Origin: JBBTQS01 sp964627055 | Lineage (GTDB): Bacteria > Patescibacteriota > Patescibacteriia > Magasanikbacterales > JBBTQS01 | Reading direction: 5' to 3' | Assembly: GCA_964627055.1 (NCBI GenBank) | Contig: CAZVGV010000001.1 | Coordinates: forward strand, 1 to 64,000 | DNA: 64,000 nucleotides | Shown: piece by piece, positions 7,726 through 16,155 of the stretch | Layout of the letters: every line of letters starts with the position of its first letter | How positions within the stretch are numbered: the first letter of the stretch is position 1 | The notes under the pieces: model-generated | Seen by the model: only the letters and a program-made list of their open reading frames with translations | Databases searched by the model: none | Told to the model about the DNA's origin: nothing | Program-made: the position numbers and the translations under genes

Positions 7726-8673
7726 CTACTGTTCACGAATAAAGACAGCGAGGAGTTCGGGCATCTGCCCAGCTCCTCGTTTGATTTTCTCATCAATAGC
7801 GAGAAGGGCATCAACCGCACGAACCACTGACTCTCGTGTAACACCGCGCATTAATGCGCGTGTTTTCTTTACCACATACGGATGCAGCGCAAGCGCCTTT
7901 GCCACATCAGCCTCCTTCGCATCAGGATGCGCACTATTATATGAAATCAAGTCTGCCATGATACGGAATTGACGCACCAACATTCCAAAGATCTGCTGTG
8001 CATCACCGCGATACGACCACTGCTCTTCGAGCAACTGCAACGCTGTTGTGTGGTCACGCTTCACAATCGCGTCCATAAGAGCAAACACCACATCGCCCAG
8101 TGGCTCTGGTACCAATTCCATTGCATCCTCTACAGTAATCATCGATCCGTCTGCTGCAAGTGCAAGCTGATGAATGCGATTACCAAGTCGTGGCATATCA
8201 TCAGGAATAGCAGTGGCAAGATGCGCAACTGCGTCAACAGAAATCTCACCACCCAATGTTGCTACTCGTCGCACAATCCAGGACTGCAACGCATCACCTT
8301 CTGGCACTGCGAATGCGATCGCATATTGCTCCTTCGCCAATGCTTTTCCGAGTGCGTTCTTTGCATCCAATGCGCCCTCGTGTACGAGGATGACAACGTC
8401 TTCATCGGCGCGCAATCGCTCTAGACGTCCGAGCAACCACTCCTGGATCTCATCTTCCGCATCACACACACCACGAATAATCACCATGCGACGCGGCGCA
8501 AGAAACGGAACAGCAAGCACTACCTCCATCAACACTGACGCAGACGTTGTAGTCGCATCAAGTGTTGTCACATTCATCCCAGAGGGATCTCGCTCTTCAA
8601 CGAACCGAGTAGTGAGTTTGTGGAGGTGTTCGTGCAACCGAACCGTGTCAGAACCATAGAGAAAAATCACCAT
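7726..8673 (-). CDS. holA: DNA polymerase III delta subunit
   Basis: 315 aa. Clamp-loader delta subunit, which opens the beta ring. It opens with MVIFLYGSDTVRLHEHLHKL, the typical phosphate-loop-less AAA+ start, and keeps the LAVPFLAPRRMVII and LNRIHQL-like regions and the C-terminal collar (GDAQQIFGMLVRQFRIMADL). It lies 14 bp downstream of polA on the same strand, so both are likely co-transcribed. Confidence 0.9.
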   Translation of the reverse strand: MVIFLYGSDTVRLHEHLHKLTTRFVEERDPSGMNVTTLDATTTSASVLMEVVLAVPFLAPRRMVIIRGVCDAEDEIQEWLLGRLERLRADEDVVILVHEGALDAKNALGKALAKEQYAIAFAVPEGDALQSWIVRRVATLGGEISVDAVAHLATAIPDDMPRLGNRIHQLALAADGSMITVEDAMELVPEPLGDVVFALMDAIVKRDHTTALQLLEEQWSYRGDAQQIFGMLVRQFRIMADLISYNSAHPDAKEADVAKALALHPYVVKKTRALMRGVTRESVVRAVDALLAIDEKIKRGAGQMPELLAVFIREQ

Positions 8674-8687
8674 ACCACTGCAGTTAC

Positions 8688-11369
8688 TTATTCTTTTGTT
8701 TCACCCCAAGAATGACCGTGTCCAGCTTCAACAATAATAGGCACGCGCAGCGTCATTACTTGCTCCATTGCCTCCTTCACACGCTTCTCCCACACCGCAG
8801 CTTCCTGTTCGGCAACTTCTAGAATCAATTCGTCATGCACTTGCAGCAACATGCGCGCGGTTGTGTTCTTGTCACCCTGAATGAGACGATCTACTGCGAT
8901 CATCGCTAGCTTCATGAGATCAGCCGCAGTGCCTTGCACGGGATGATTCACTGCCATACGCTCTGCTGCTGCGCGCACCTGATAATTACCAGACTGCATC
9001 TCTGGTAAGTAACGACGGCGCCCGAAGAGTGTCTCGACATACCCATCACGCTTGGCTGCTGCAATGGTTGCATCAAGATACTTACGAACACCCGAGAATA
9101 CTTCGAAATAGCGATTGATGAAGTCCTGCGCCTCATGCTGTGTTATTCCCGTGCGTGACGCAAGACCAAATGCCCCCATTCCATAGAGCACACCGAAGTT
9201 GATTTCCTTTGCGCTGCGTCGCATGTCATGTGTTACTGCCTCCAACTCTACACCGTGGATGCGCGCTGCTGTAGAACGGTGAATGTCCTCGCCTGCCTCA
9301 AAGATTCGAATCATCTCTGCATCTTCAGCAAGAGATGCAACAATGCGCAATTCAATTTGCGAGTAGTCTGCCGCAACCAACACATTTCCCGGCTCTGCAA
9401 TGAATGCAGTACGCACTCGCTTGCCAGCTTCCGTGCGGATTGGAATATTCTGCACGTTCGGATCAGTAGACGACAATCGTCCTGTAGCTGCCACTGTTTG
9501 ATTGAAGGTCGTGTGGATACGATGATCGCGCGCATGGGTTAGCGTCGGCAACACATCAATGTACGTTGTCTTCAACTTTGTCAGCTCTCGGTAGGACTCA
9601 ATGAACTCAATAATAGGATGCAGTCCGCGCAACTTCTCCAATTCAGATGCAGCAGTTGAATATCCAGTCTTACCCTTCTTGATTGCATACGTTGGCAACT
9701 GCAGCGTATCGAAGAGAACATCGCGTAGCTGATTATTTGAACTGATGTTGAACTCGGTACCTGAGACGTCATAAATCTCTTGGCTGCACTTTGCAATTGC
9801 AGCATCTGTCTCCACAGCCAACTTCTTGAGCAACGGCACATCGATTGCAATGCCCGCAAGCTCCATCCGTGCAAGTACAGCAAGAAGTGGCTCCTCAATG
9901 CGCTCATAGAGATCGAGTTGGTTGGTCTCTTGCAGCTCTGCACGAATTGGCTCGGCGACACGTGCAATAACCGATACTTCCTGCATAAGCACTGTTTGAT
10001 CCTTCCCAAAGAGCTGACCTTGTGCCTCTTCATCCAGTCGTTCACCCAAATACTTCAACGCGAGTGATTGCAACTCATGATTGCTCTCTGAATGGAGCAA
10101 ATACGATCCAACCATCACATCAAACAATCGCTCTGGTATTGCACAACCATTTGCCAACAGCATCGCAACATCGTGCTTGCAGTCGTGACCAACATATCGC
10201 GTTTTCACAGACAATACGTCCTGCCAGTTCTTGATACTTGTCGGTACATACCACGATTCACCTGTGGCAATGGCTAACCCCAAACCATAAATCTCAGCAT
10301 CAAGCGCAACAGTGGAGCTCGTGTGTGTACGAACCACTACCCACGACTCCTGTGCCAACCGCTCAACGAGTGTCTTTACTTCCTCTCCTGTCGCGAGGAT
10401 CATGGTCGCAGCAACGGGACCACCCACTGACTGCTTTGCCTTACTGCCTGCACTTGGCATCCGCGCCGCAAGACCAGGAATTCTCGAGATAAGCGACGTG
10501 AACTCGCAACGCTGCAACAACTCCACCAGTTTTGTTTCGTCGACCGGACGGCGCACAAAATCTGCAAGAGATGCTTCCATCGGAACGTCACGACGAATCG
10601 TTGCAAGCTGTCGCGACAAGAATGCGCTATCACGCCCCTCAATCAGCTTCTTACGCTGTGCTACTGGCAATCCATCTTCACCAGCATCAAGCGCTGCATA
10701 TAGTGCTTCTAAATTCGGAAATTTCTGAAGAATCGCCACTGCAGTTTTTTCACCAATACCACGCACGCCCGGAATGTTATCGCTATGATCTCCTGCTAGT
10801 GCCTTGTACTCGATCACCTGTGCTGGCGTGAGACCAGGGTAGCGCTTGGCGACCGCTTCAATATCGAAAATCACCGTATCATTCATGCTCTTGCGCATGG
10901 TGTATACCTGCACACGATCCGTCACGAGCTGAAGCGTATCCATATCACCCGTCACAATGATTGTGCGAATATCGCCAGCAGGCACTCCAATGCGTTCCAC
11001 CAACGTTCCGATGCAATCATCAGCCTCGAACCCAGCCTTCGTCACAATCGGCAACGCAAACGCCTCCACGAGTTCATGAATAACTGGTATCTGCGCGTAC
11101 AGCTCTGGATCTGCCTCCACACGTGTTGCCTTGTAGTCTGCCGACAACTCATCGCGAAACGTCGGCCCCGCGAGGTCAAACGTCACCGCCATATGCGTCG
11201 GCTGCAATTCCTTGAGCACGCGCAACAAAATATTTGCAAATCCGTATACAGCATTTACCACCTGTCCTGTCTTGGTGGTAAGGGGAGGAATTGCGTGGTA
11301 TGCACGATGGATGATCGCGTTTCCGTCAATAATGACAAATACTGGTGTTGGGGTGGTAGATTTGGCCAT
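8688..11369 (-). CDS. polA: DNA polymerase I, proofreading site degenerate
   Basis: 893 aa with three parts: a 5'-3' flap exonuclease (about residues 1-300; VIIDGNAIIHRAYHA, FEADDCIGTL, GDHSDNIPGVRGIGEKTA), a 3'-5' exonuclease-like domain (about 320-480) and the family A polymerase (DYSQIELRIVASLA motif A, RRSAKEINFGVLYG motif B, QVHDELILE motif C). In the middle domain the Exo I loop with the two metal-binding acids is shortened to LDAEIYGLGL and the Exo III Y-x3-D is lost (VIARVAEP). Only the Exo II aspartate (CKHDVAML) remains, so proofreading is probably absent, as in Taq polymerase. Confidence 0.95.
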   Translation of the reverse strand: MAKSTTPTPVFVIIDGNAIIHRAYHAIPPLTTKTGQVVNAVYGFANILLRVLKELQPTHMAVTFDLAGPTFRDELSADYKATRVEADPELYAQIPVIHELVEAFALPIVTKAGFEADDCIGTLVERIGVPAGDIRTIIVTGDMDTLQLVTDRVQVYTMRKSMNDTVIFDIEAVAKRYPGLTPAQVIEYKALAGDHSDNIPGVRGIGEKTAVAILQKFPNLEALYAALDAGEDGLPVAQRKKLIEGRDSAFLSRQLATIRRDVPMEASLADFVRRPVDETKLVELLQRCEFTSLISRIPGLAARMPSAGSKAKQSVGGPVAATMILATGEEVKTLVERLAQESWVVVRTHTSSTVALDAEIYGLGLAIATGESWYVPTSIKNWQDVLSVKTRYVGHDCKHDVAMLLANGCAIPERLFDVMVGSYLLHSESNHELQSLALKYLGERLDEEAQGQLFGKDQTVLMQEVSVIARVAEPIRAELQETNQLDLYERIEEPLLAVLARMELAGIAIDVPLLKKLAVETDAAIAKCSQEIYDVSGTEFNISSNNQLRDVLFDTLQLPTYAIKKGKTGYSTAASELEKLRGLHPIIEFIESYRELTKLKTTYIDVLPTLTHARDHRIHTTFNQTVAATGRLSSTDPNVQNIPIRTEAGKRVRTAFIAEPGNVLVAADYSQIELRIVASLAEDAEMIRIFEAGEDIHRSTAARIHGVELEAVTHDMRRSAKEINFGVLYGMGAFGLASRTGITQHEAQDFINRYFEVFSGVRKYLDATIAAAKRDGYVETLFGRRRYLPEMQSGNYQVRAAAERMAVNHPVQGTAADLMKLAMIAVDRLIQGDKNTTARMLLQVHDELILEVAEQEAAVWEKRVKEAMEQVMTLRVPIIVEAGHGHSWGETKE

Positions 11370-11422
11370 AGAATGTCTCTACAGTAGCATGCGCCTGTAA
11401 AATAAAAAACGACTCCACCACC

Positions 11423-11451
11423 TTGTCAACGCCTCCTTTGCCTGGTACACT
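11423..11451 (+). promoter_or_regulatory. Promoter of tRNA-Cys
   Basis: TTGTCA (11423-11428), a 17-bp spacer and TACACT (11446-11451) place the start near 11458, five bases before the tRNA. Confidence 0.7.
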
Positions 11452-11462
11452 GCCCATCGATC

Positions 11463-11534
11463 GGTACCGTAGCCAAGTGGTAAGGCCGGGGTCTGCAAAA
11501 CCCCTATGCGTGGGTTCAATTCCCACCGGTACCT
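11463..11534 (+). tRNA. tRNA-Cys (anticodon GCA)
   Basis: 72 nt. The acceptor GGTACCG/CGGTACC is perfect, the anticodon arm GGGGT-CTGCAAA-ACCCC gives GCA, and the T arm is GTGGG-TTCAATT-CCCAC. The discriminator is T and CCA is not encoded. It has its own promoter and terminator. Confidence 0.97.
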
Positions 11535-11545
11535 CCGATACGAAA

Positions 11546-11578
11546 ACAGCCGCCCTTCTGGGGCGGCTGTTGGCTTTT
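11546..11578 (+). terminator. Bidirectional terminator
   Basis: A 10-bp perfect stem (11546-11555 with 11561-11570) is followed by TGGCTTTT on the plus strand and by TTTTCG on the minus strand. It can end the tRNA-Cys transcript and the convergent 3D-domain gene. The core 22 nt recur exactly at 14769-14790. Confidence 0.85.
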
Positions 11579-11584
11579 AGTGAT

Positions 11585-12100
11585 TTATCGCTTAGCCATG
11601 GCATGCTGGCGACCGATGATTTCCATCTTCATGCGCTTCATACCGAACTGGCGAGCTTCCTTAATATCGGTCATCCAAATGTCGATACGATCTGCACCAT
11701 ATCGAGCATTCATACGGTCATCGACACGGAATACCTTACCAGGGAATGCATCGAGGGTTACAAGCGTACCGAATGGAAGGCCGTTAGCAGCAATAAGTCC
11801 ATCATAGACGAAGCTACCATTGGCAGTCACATATGGAGTGCCGTCAGTCTGGCGAGGCTCACTGGTATAGGCAGAAGCCACGATCCATTTGGTTGCACGC
11901 GGCTCACGCATCTCATCAGATGTAGAGATACCACGTGTCAAAACCGAGCCAGCAGTGTATGATACCCCAAGGAAATCAGCCAATCCTGCGCCATACGCCG
12001 TTGCGGGCGTAAAAATAGGCGAAAAGGCTAAAATTAGAGCAAAAGTTCCAGCAATGGCGCGTTCCACGGTCCGAGCAAGCAACTGAGTGGTTTTCGTCAT
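11585..12100 (-). CDS. Secreted 3D-domain protein (double-psi beta-barrel)
   Basis: 171 aa from MTKTTQLL. A signal peptide is visible (basic start, hydrophobic stretch FALILAFSPIF, small residues ATAYGA near residue 37). The mature part holds the 3D domain: WIVASAYTSEPRQTDGTPYVTANG, then DGLIAANGLPFGTLV and FRVDDRMNARYG-DRIDIWM, with the aspartates that name it. Relatives (MltA/RlpA/YabE type) bind or cleave peptidoglycan. An upstream in-frame ATG at 12142 overlaps the -35 box, so the start 12100, 7 nt after the predicted transcription start, is preferred. Confidence 0.8.
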   Translation of the reverse strand: MTKTTQLLARTVERAIAGTFALILAFSPIFTPATAYGAGLADFLGVSYTAGSVLTRGISTSDEMREPRATKWIVASAYTSEPRQTDGTPYVTANGSFVYDGLIAANGLPFGTLVTLDAFPGKVFRVDDRMNARYGADRIDIWMTDIKEARQFGMKRMKMEIIGRQHAMAKR

Positions 12101-12113
12101 ATTGGTACTGTCT

Positions 12114-12142
12114 ATACTACCATAAATAAGGCTTTTTGTCAA
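12114..12142 (-). promoter_or_regulatory. Promoter of 3D-domain gene
   Basis: Minus strand TTGACA (12142-12137), a 17-bp spacer and TAGTAT (12119-12114). The -35 box overlaps the start of the divergent PBP gene. Confidence 0.75.
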
Positions 12143-14727
12143 TGTTTATGCCTGTTGCACGTCATACACACACTGCGTCACACGAAACACCAACTGGTGT
12201 GCCCAAGGCACCAAAGAAGCGCCGTCAGATCCCCTGGAAGAAGCTTTTTCTTGGGTGTCTTGTCGCTGGAGTCATTGGTTTTGCACTGTTGACGCTCTAC
12301 GTTGCCTGGATCAGTCGCGACTTGCCTGACCCTAACAACCTCAACAGTCGCCACGTGGCAGAAAGTACGAAAATCTATGATCGAACGGGCGAGCACCTCC
12401 TCTACGAGATTTACTTGGACCGCAAGCGTACGATCGTAGAACTGTCTGACCTGCCACAAAATCTCATCAACGCAACGGTTGCAGTAGAAGATGCGAAATT
12501 CTTTGAGCATAGTGGTATTCGCATTACATCCATTATCCGAGCCGGGTTGTCCGATGTATTACATCTCAAGACTGGCCGCGGTGGCGCATCGACACTGACA
12601 CAACAATTCGTAAAGAACGCGATCGTGGGTGACGAACGAGGGGGGCTTGCTGGCCTCAACCGCAAAATCAAAGAAGCTATTCTCTCCATGCAGCTCGAGC
12701 GTAAATACAGCAAGCAGGAGATTCTCAAGCTGTACTTCAACGAAGTGCCATACGGTTCAACAAACTACGGCATTGAGTCTGCAGCACAAAGCTACTTCGG
12801 CAAGAGCAGTAAGGATCTGAATCTCCCCGAAAGCGCAACACTCGCTGGAATCGTGCAGCGCCCAAGCGTGTTTCTGAACAACCACGAGCTCCTGAAGAAT
12901 CGTCGTGACTTCGTATTGCGACGCATGAAGGAGGAGGGATATATCAATGAAGAAGAGATGAAGGGCGCTCAAAACGAGCCACTCAATCTTCGCAATCGAC
13001 TGACAGGAATTGAGGCGCCACATTATGTGCTGTACGTAAAGGAACTATTAGAACGTCAGTTCGGGGAGAAGTTGGTTGAGACAGGTGGACTTCGTGTTAT
13101 CACCACGCTCGACTATGACAAGTACAAGATTGCACAGGAAGAGATCTCCAAGTTCATGAAGGACAATGGCACAAAGTATAACGCCGGCAACGCTGCACTT
13201 GTGTCCATGGATCCCAAGACGGGGCAGGTGCTCACTTTAATTGGAAGTAAGGACTACTTCGGTAAGTCCGAGCCGGAGGGATGCACGCCTGGAAAGAACT
13301 GTGTATTCGAACCCAACACAAATGTTGCGCTGCGACCGCGTCAGCCGGGGTCATCCTTCAAGCCATTTGTGTATACTGCAGGATTTGAAAAGGGGTACAC
13401 CGCAGAAACAATTCTCTACGACACCATAACGAACTTCGACCCACGCCCTGGTCAAAGCTATATCCCCAAGAATTACGATGGCAAAGAACGCGGACCTATC
13501 ACCGTTCGATCATCCCTCCAAGGATCGCTCAATATTCCTGCGGTAAAGATGCTGTATCTGGTTGGCATTGACTCTATGGTCGAGTTCGCCCAGAGATTTG
13601 GGTACACAACATTAAGCGACAAGAGCCGTCTTGGACTGTCCATGGTTCTTGGTGGTGGTGAAGTTATCTTGTTAGAACACACTGCTGCATATGCAGCGCT
13701 TGCAAATGATGGCGTATACAACGCACCATCGTTCATTCTCAATGTGAAGGACCCCCAAGGAAATGAGTTATACAACTGGAAACCACAATCCAAAAAAGTA
13801 CTTGAGAGTGATGTGGCACATCTCATCACGAATGTGCTTTCGGATAATGCAGCCCGAGCATATGTCTTCGGTACAAACTCAACACTTGTACTACCAGGTC
13901 GCCCTGCCGCAGCAAAAACAGGTACGACCAACGACTACCGCGATGGATGGACTATGGGATACGTACCGCAACTTGTAACCGGTGTGTGGAGTGGTAACAA
14001 CGACAACACACCCATGAAGTCAGCAGGAGGCTCGATTGCTGCTGGTCCTATTTGGAATGCGTACATGCGGCGCGCACTGGACAAGCAACCAGTCGTTGCA
14101 TTCCCAACTCCACCAGAAAATACCGCTTCAAAACCCGTGCTTCGTGGAAGTAATGGCGGTCGTATCGTCGTCCGAGTTGATACCTTCTCAGGAAAACTTG
14201 CAACTGATGCAACCCCACCAGAACTTACCGAGGAAAGAACCTACATGCAGGCGCATGATATTTTGCACTTCGTAGACAAGAACGACCCACGTGGTCCAGA
14301 ACCAACAAATCCCGCAGCAGATCCGCAGTATATTCTCTGGGAGACAGGTGTGCAGGATTGGATTACCAAGATGAAACAAACATCGACGAGTACTATTTCC
14401 TTTGAGGCGCCGCCAACAGAGTACGATGATGTGCACACAAAAGAACTGCAACCTACTGTCACACTCACCACACCAGCAAACAATACCGTGGTAGTTTCCC
14501 GTCAACTCAACGCGGATGTGCGTGCGTCTGCGCCACGAGGGATTAGCAAGGTAGTGTATTTCGTAGATGACAGGGAGGTGGGATCAACCTCATCGTTCCC
14601 GTTTGCGCTCACTATCGATCTCAGCGCATTCGGTAGTGGCCCGCACACGCTCAAGGCTCGCGCCTACGATGATGCAGGTAACCGAGGTGAGTCAGACATC
14701 GTATCATTCACCTTGAGCGCGCCCTAG
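12142..14727 (+). CDS. Class A penicillin-binding protein (PBP1A-type)
   Basis: 861 aa, bifunctional peptidoglycan synthase. It has a cytoplasmic basic stretch and one membrane helix (about residues 35-58). The GT51 glycosyltransferase domain (about 80-250) shows EDAKFFEHSG with the catalytic Glu near 115, GASTLTQQFVKN, and RKIKEAILSMQLERKYSKQE. The transpeptidase domain has PGSSFKPF with the nucleophile Ser near 404, SLN and AAKTGTT near 593. The last 90 residues look like a bacterial Ig-like domain (DVRASAPRGISKVVYFVDD). ATG 12142 or 12148 is possible. It diverges from the 3D-domain gene, with overlapping 5' regions. Confidence 0.93.
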   Translation: MFMPVARHTHTASHETPTGVPKAPKKRRQIPWKKLFLGCLVAGVIGFALLTLYVAWISRDLPDPNNLNSRHVAESTKIYDRTGEHLLYEIYLDRKRTIVELSDLPQNLINATVAVEDAKFFEHSGIRITSIIRAGLSDVLHLKTGRGGASTLTQQFVKNAIVGDERGGLAGLNRKIKEAILSMQLERKYSKQEILKLYFNEVPYGSTNYGIESAAQSYFGKSSKDLNLPESATLAGIVQRPSVFLNNHELLKNRRDFVLRRMKEEGYINEEEMKGAQNEPLNLRNRLTGIEAPHYVLYVKELLERQFGEKLVETGGLRVITTLDYDKYKIAQEEISKFMKDNGTKYNAGNAALVSMDPKTGQVLTLIGSKDYFGKSEPEGCTPGKNCVFEPNTNVALRPRQPGSSFKPFVYTAGFEKGYTAETILYDTITNFDPRPGQSYIPKNYDGKERGPITVRSSLQGSLNIPAVKMLYLVGIDSMVEFAQRFGYTTLSDKSRLGLSMVLGGGEVILLEHTAAYAALANDGVYNAPSFILNVKDPQGNELYNWKPQSKKVLESDVAHLITNVLSDNAARAYVFGTNSTLVLPGRPAAAKTGTTNDYRDGWTMGYVPQLVTGVWSGNNDNTPMKSAGGSIAAGPIWNAYMRRALDKQPVVAFPTPPENTASKPVLRGSNGGRIVVRVDTFSGKLATDATPPELTEERTYMQAHDILHFVDKNDPRGPEPTNPAADPQYILWETGVQDWITKMKQTSTSTISFEAPPTEYDDVHTKELQPTVTLTTPANNTVVVSRQLNADVRASAPRGISKVVYFVDDREVGSTSSFPFALTIDLSAFGSGPHTLKARAYDDAGNRGESDIVSFTLSAP

Positions 14728-14757
14728 CGCATCCTGGTGCGAAATCGGACATCGTTC

Positions 14758-14790
14758 AAAAAGCAAAAGCCGCCCTTCTGGGGCGGCTGT
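14758..14790 (-). terminator. Terminator of dnaN
   Basis: On the minus strand a GC stem (14788-14780 with 14775-14768) is followed by TTTTGCTTTTT. The sequence 14769-14790 is identical to that of the terminator at 11549-11570. It lies 18 bp past the dnaN stop and also follows the PBP gene, though without a T run on the plus strand. Confidence 0.8.
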
Positions 14791-14807
14791 GCATTTCCTG
14801 CTGTGTC

Positions 14808-15923
14808 TTACTGGCGAATAGGCATGATGATGTACAGGAATCCTTGTGCATCCTTCGGGCGGAATACCACAGGAGAGGTTGTGGAGATAAACCACAGCTC
14901 ACCTTCTGTAGCCTGAAGCGCTGTAATTCCGTCGAGTACGTATCGGTAATTGAGAAGCGCACCACCATCTTCACCAGTTGCTTCTACCGTGAGCGAGGAA
15001 GCGTGTTCGCCCAACTGTGTGCTCGTTGAAGAGATGCTCAGCGATCCTTCAGCGGGCTTACACTCCATGATGACTGCGTTGACTCCTTGGCTTGCAAAAA
15101 TACTTGCTGCTTTTACTTCTTTTGCAAGCGCTTCTGTGGAAAAGTATGCACGGGTTTTGAACTGGGTGGGGATAATCTGTGCATAGTCTGGATATCTTCC
15201 GTCGATCTTGCGTGTGGAGAGTGTAACTTCTCCAATTTCGAATACAACTTGGGTTTCGTCGAATACAATATTCACCAATGTGTCATCTGGATGGCCGATG
15301 GTGATGCGCAACACTTCGGAGAGGGTGCGGTGTGGAACAATCGCCTGGACTGCGCCTTCTTGAGATCCAAGAAGTGGAATTTGCGCTTCAGAAAGACGGT
15401 AGCTATCTGTTGCCGCAAGTGTGAGAGTATTCGGTGTCTTGTTAAATTGCATGAAAACACCAGAAAGCTCTGGACGGGTTTCTGAGCGTGAGCATGCAAA
15501 GAGTACGCGAGCGAGCGCAGTGCGAAGCTCGCGTGCATTTACTACATAACGTGCACGAACATCTACGGTTGGGAGGATAGGGAATTCGTCTGCTGGGTTT
15601 CCTTTGATTTTTGTTTTGCTCTTTCCGGTTTGGATTACCACCTCGTTCTCTTCAAGAGAAAGTGTGATTTGTTCGCTTGATACGAGTTGAATGTATTCAG
15701 CGAGTGTCTTTGCTGGAACCGTAAACTTTCCTTCTTGTTCAACAACTCCTCGAACATTTGTCTTGATTGCCATTTCTAGATTTGTGGTGATAAAGCGTAC
15801 TGTGCGTTCCTCTGTACTTATCAACACGTTATTCAGGATGGGCAAATTAATATTCTTGCCTGCAGCTCCGCCAACGAACTGAAGTGCATGAACGAGGTTA
15901 TCCTTGGTGCAGGTGAATTTCAT
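14808..15923 (-). CDS. dnaN: DNA polymerase III beta subunit (sliding clamp)
   Basis: 371 aa, the usual length for the three-domain clamp. MKFTCTKDNLVHALQFVGGAAGKN, LPILNNVLI, and the C-terminal YIIMPIRQ (the family's MPMR-like end that forms the client-binding cleft) are all recognisable. It lies downstream of dnaA on the same strand with a 232-bp gap, the classical dnaA-dnaN order. Confidence 0.97.
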   Translation of the reverse strand: MKFTCTKDNLVHALQFVGGAAGKNINLPILNNVLISTEERTVRFITTNLEMAIKTNVRGVVEQEGKFTVPAKTLAEYIQLVSSEQITLSLEENEVVIQTGKSKTKIKGNPADEFPILPTVDVRARYVVNARELRTALARVLFACSRSETRPELSGVFMQFNKTPNTLTLAATDSYRLSEAQIPLLGSQEGAVQAIVPHRTLSEVLRITIGHPDDTLVNIVFDETQVVFEIGEVTLSTRKIDGRYPDYAQIIPTQFKTRAYFSTEALAKEVKAASIFASQGVNAVIMECKPAEGSLSISSTSTQLGEHASSLTVEATGEDGGALLNYRYVLDGITALQATEGELWFISTTSPVVFRPKDAQGFLYIIMPIRQ

Positions 15924-16155
15924 ATTCTGTATTTATGGGGTTAAGGGCAGTAGCAGTAGCAGAGGTTGGGGACGGCGGGGATAAGTAGCGAAGTCCAGTG
16001 AATCTGAAGGGGAAAGGAGCGACTTTGTGCGGGGTCGAGCAGGGGACAATGTGGGGATGGATTGAAGGGTGCTGTGGGTGGAATTCTCATGCCGGGGCCC
16101 GTGCCTGTGGATTGAAAATTTTTGTGCCCAGGTTACGGGTGTTGTGTCCCCCGAG
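15924..16155. other. dnaA-dnaN intergenic region with degenerate DnaA-like motifs
   Basis: 232 bp without a credible gene. On the minus strand several degenerate TTATCCACA-like words occur (AATCCACAG, CACCCACAG, ATCCCCACA, TTATCCCCG). In some bacteria a second half of oriC lies here. No perfect box is present, so this is a weak candidate. It presumably also holds the dnaN leader. Confidence 0.3.
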
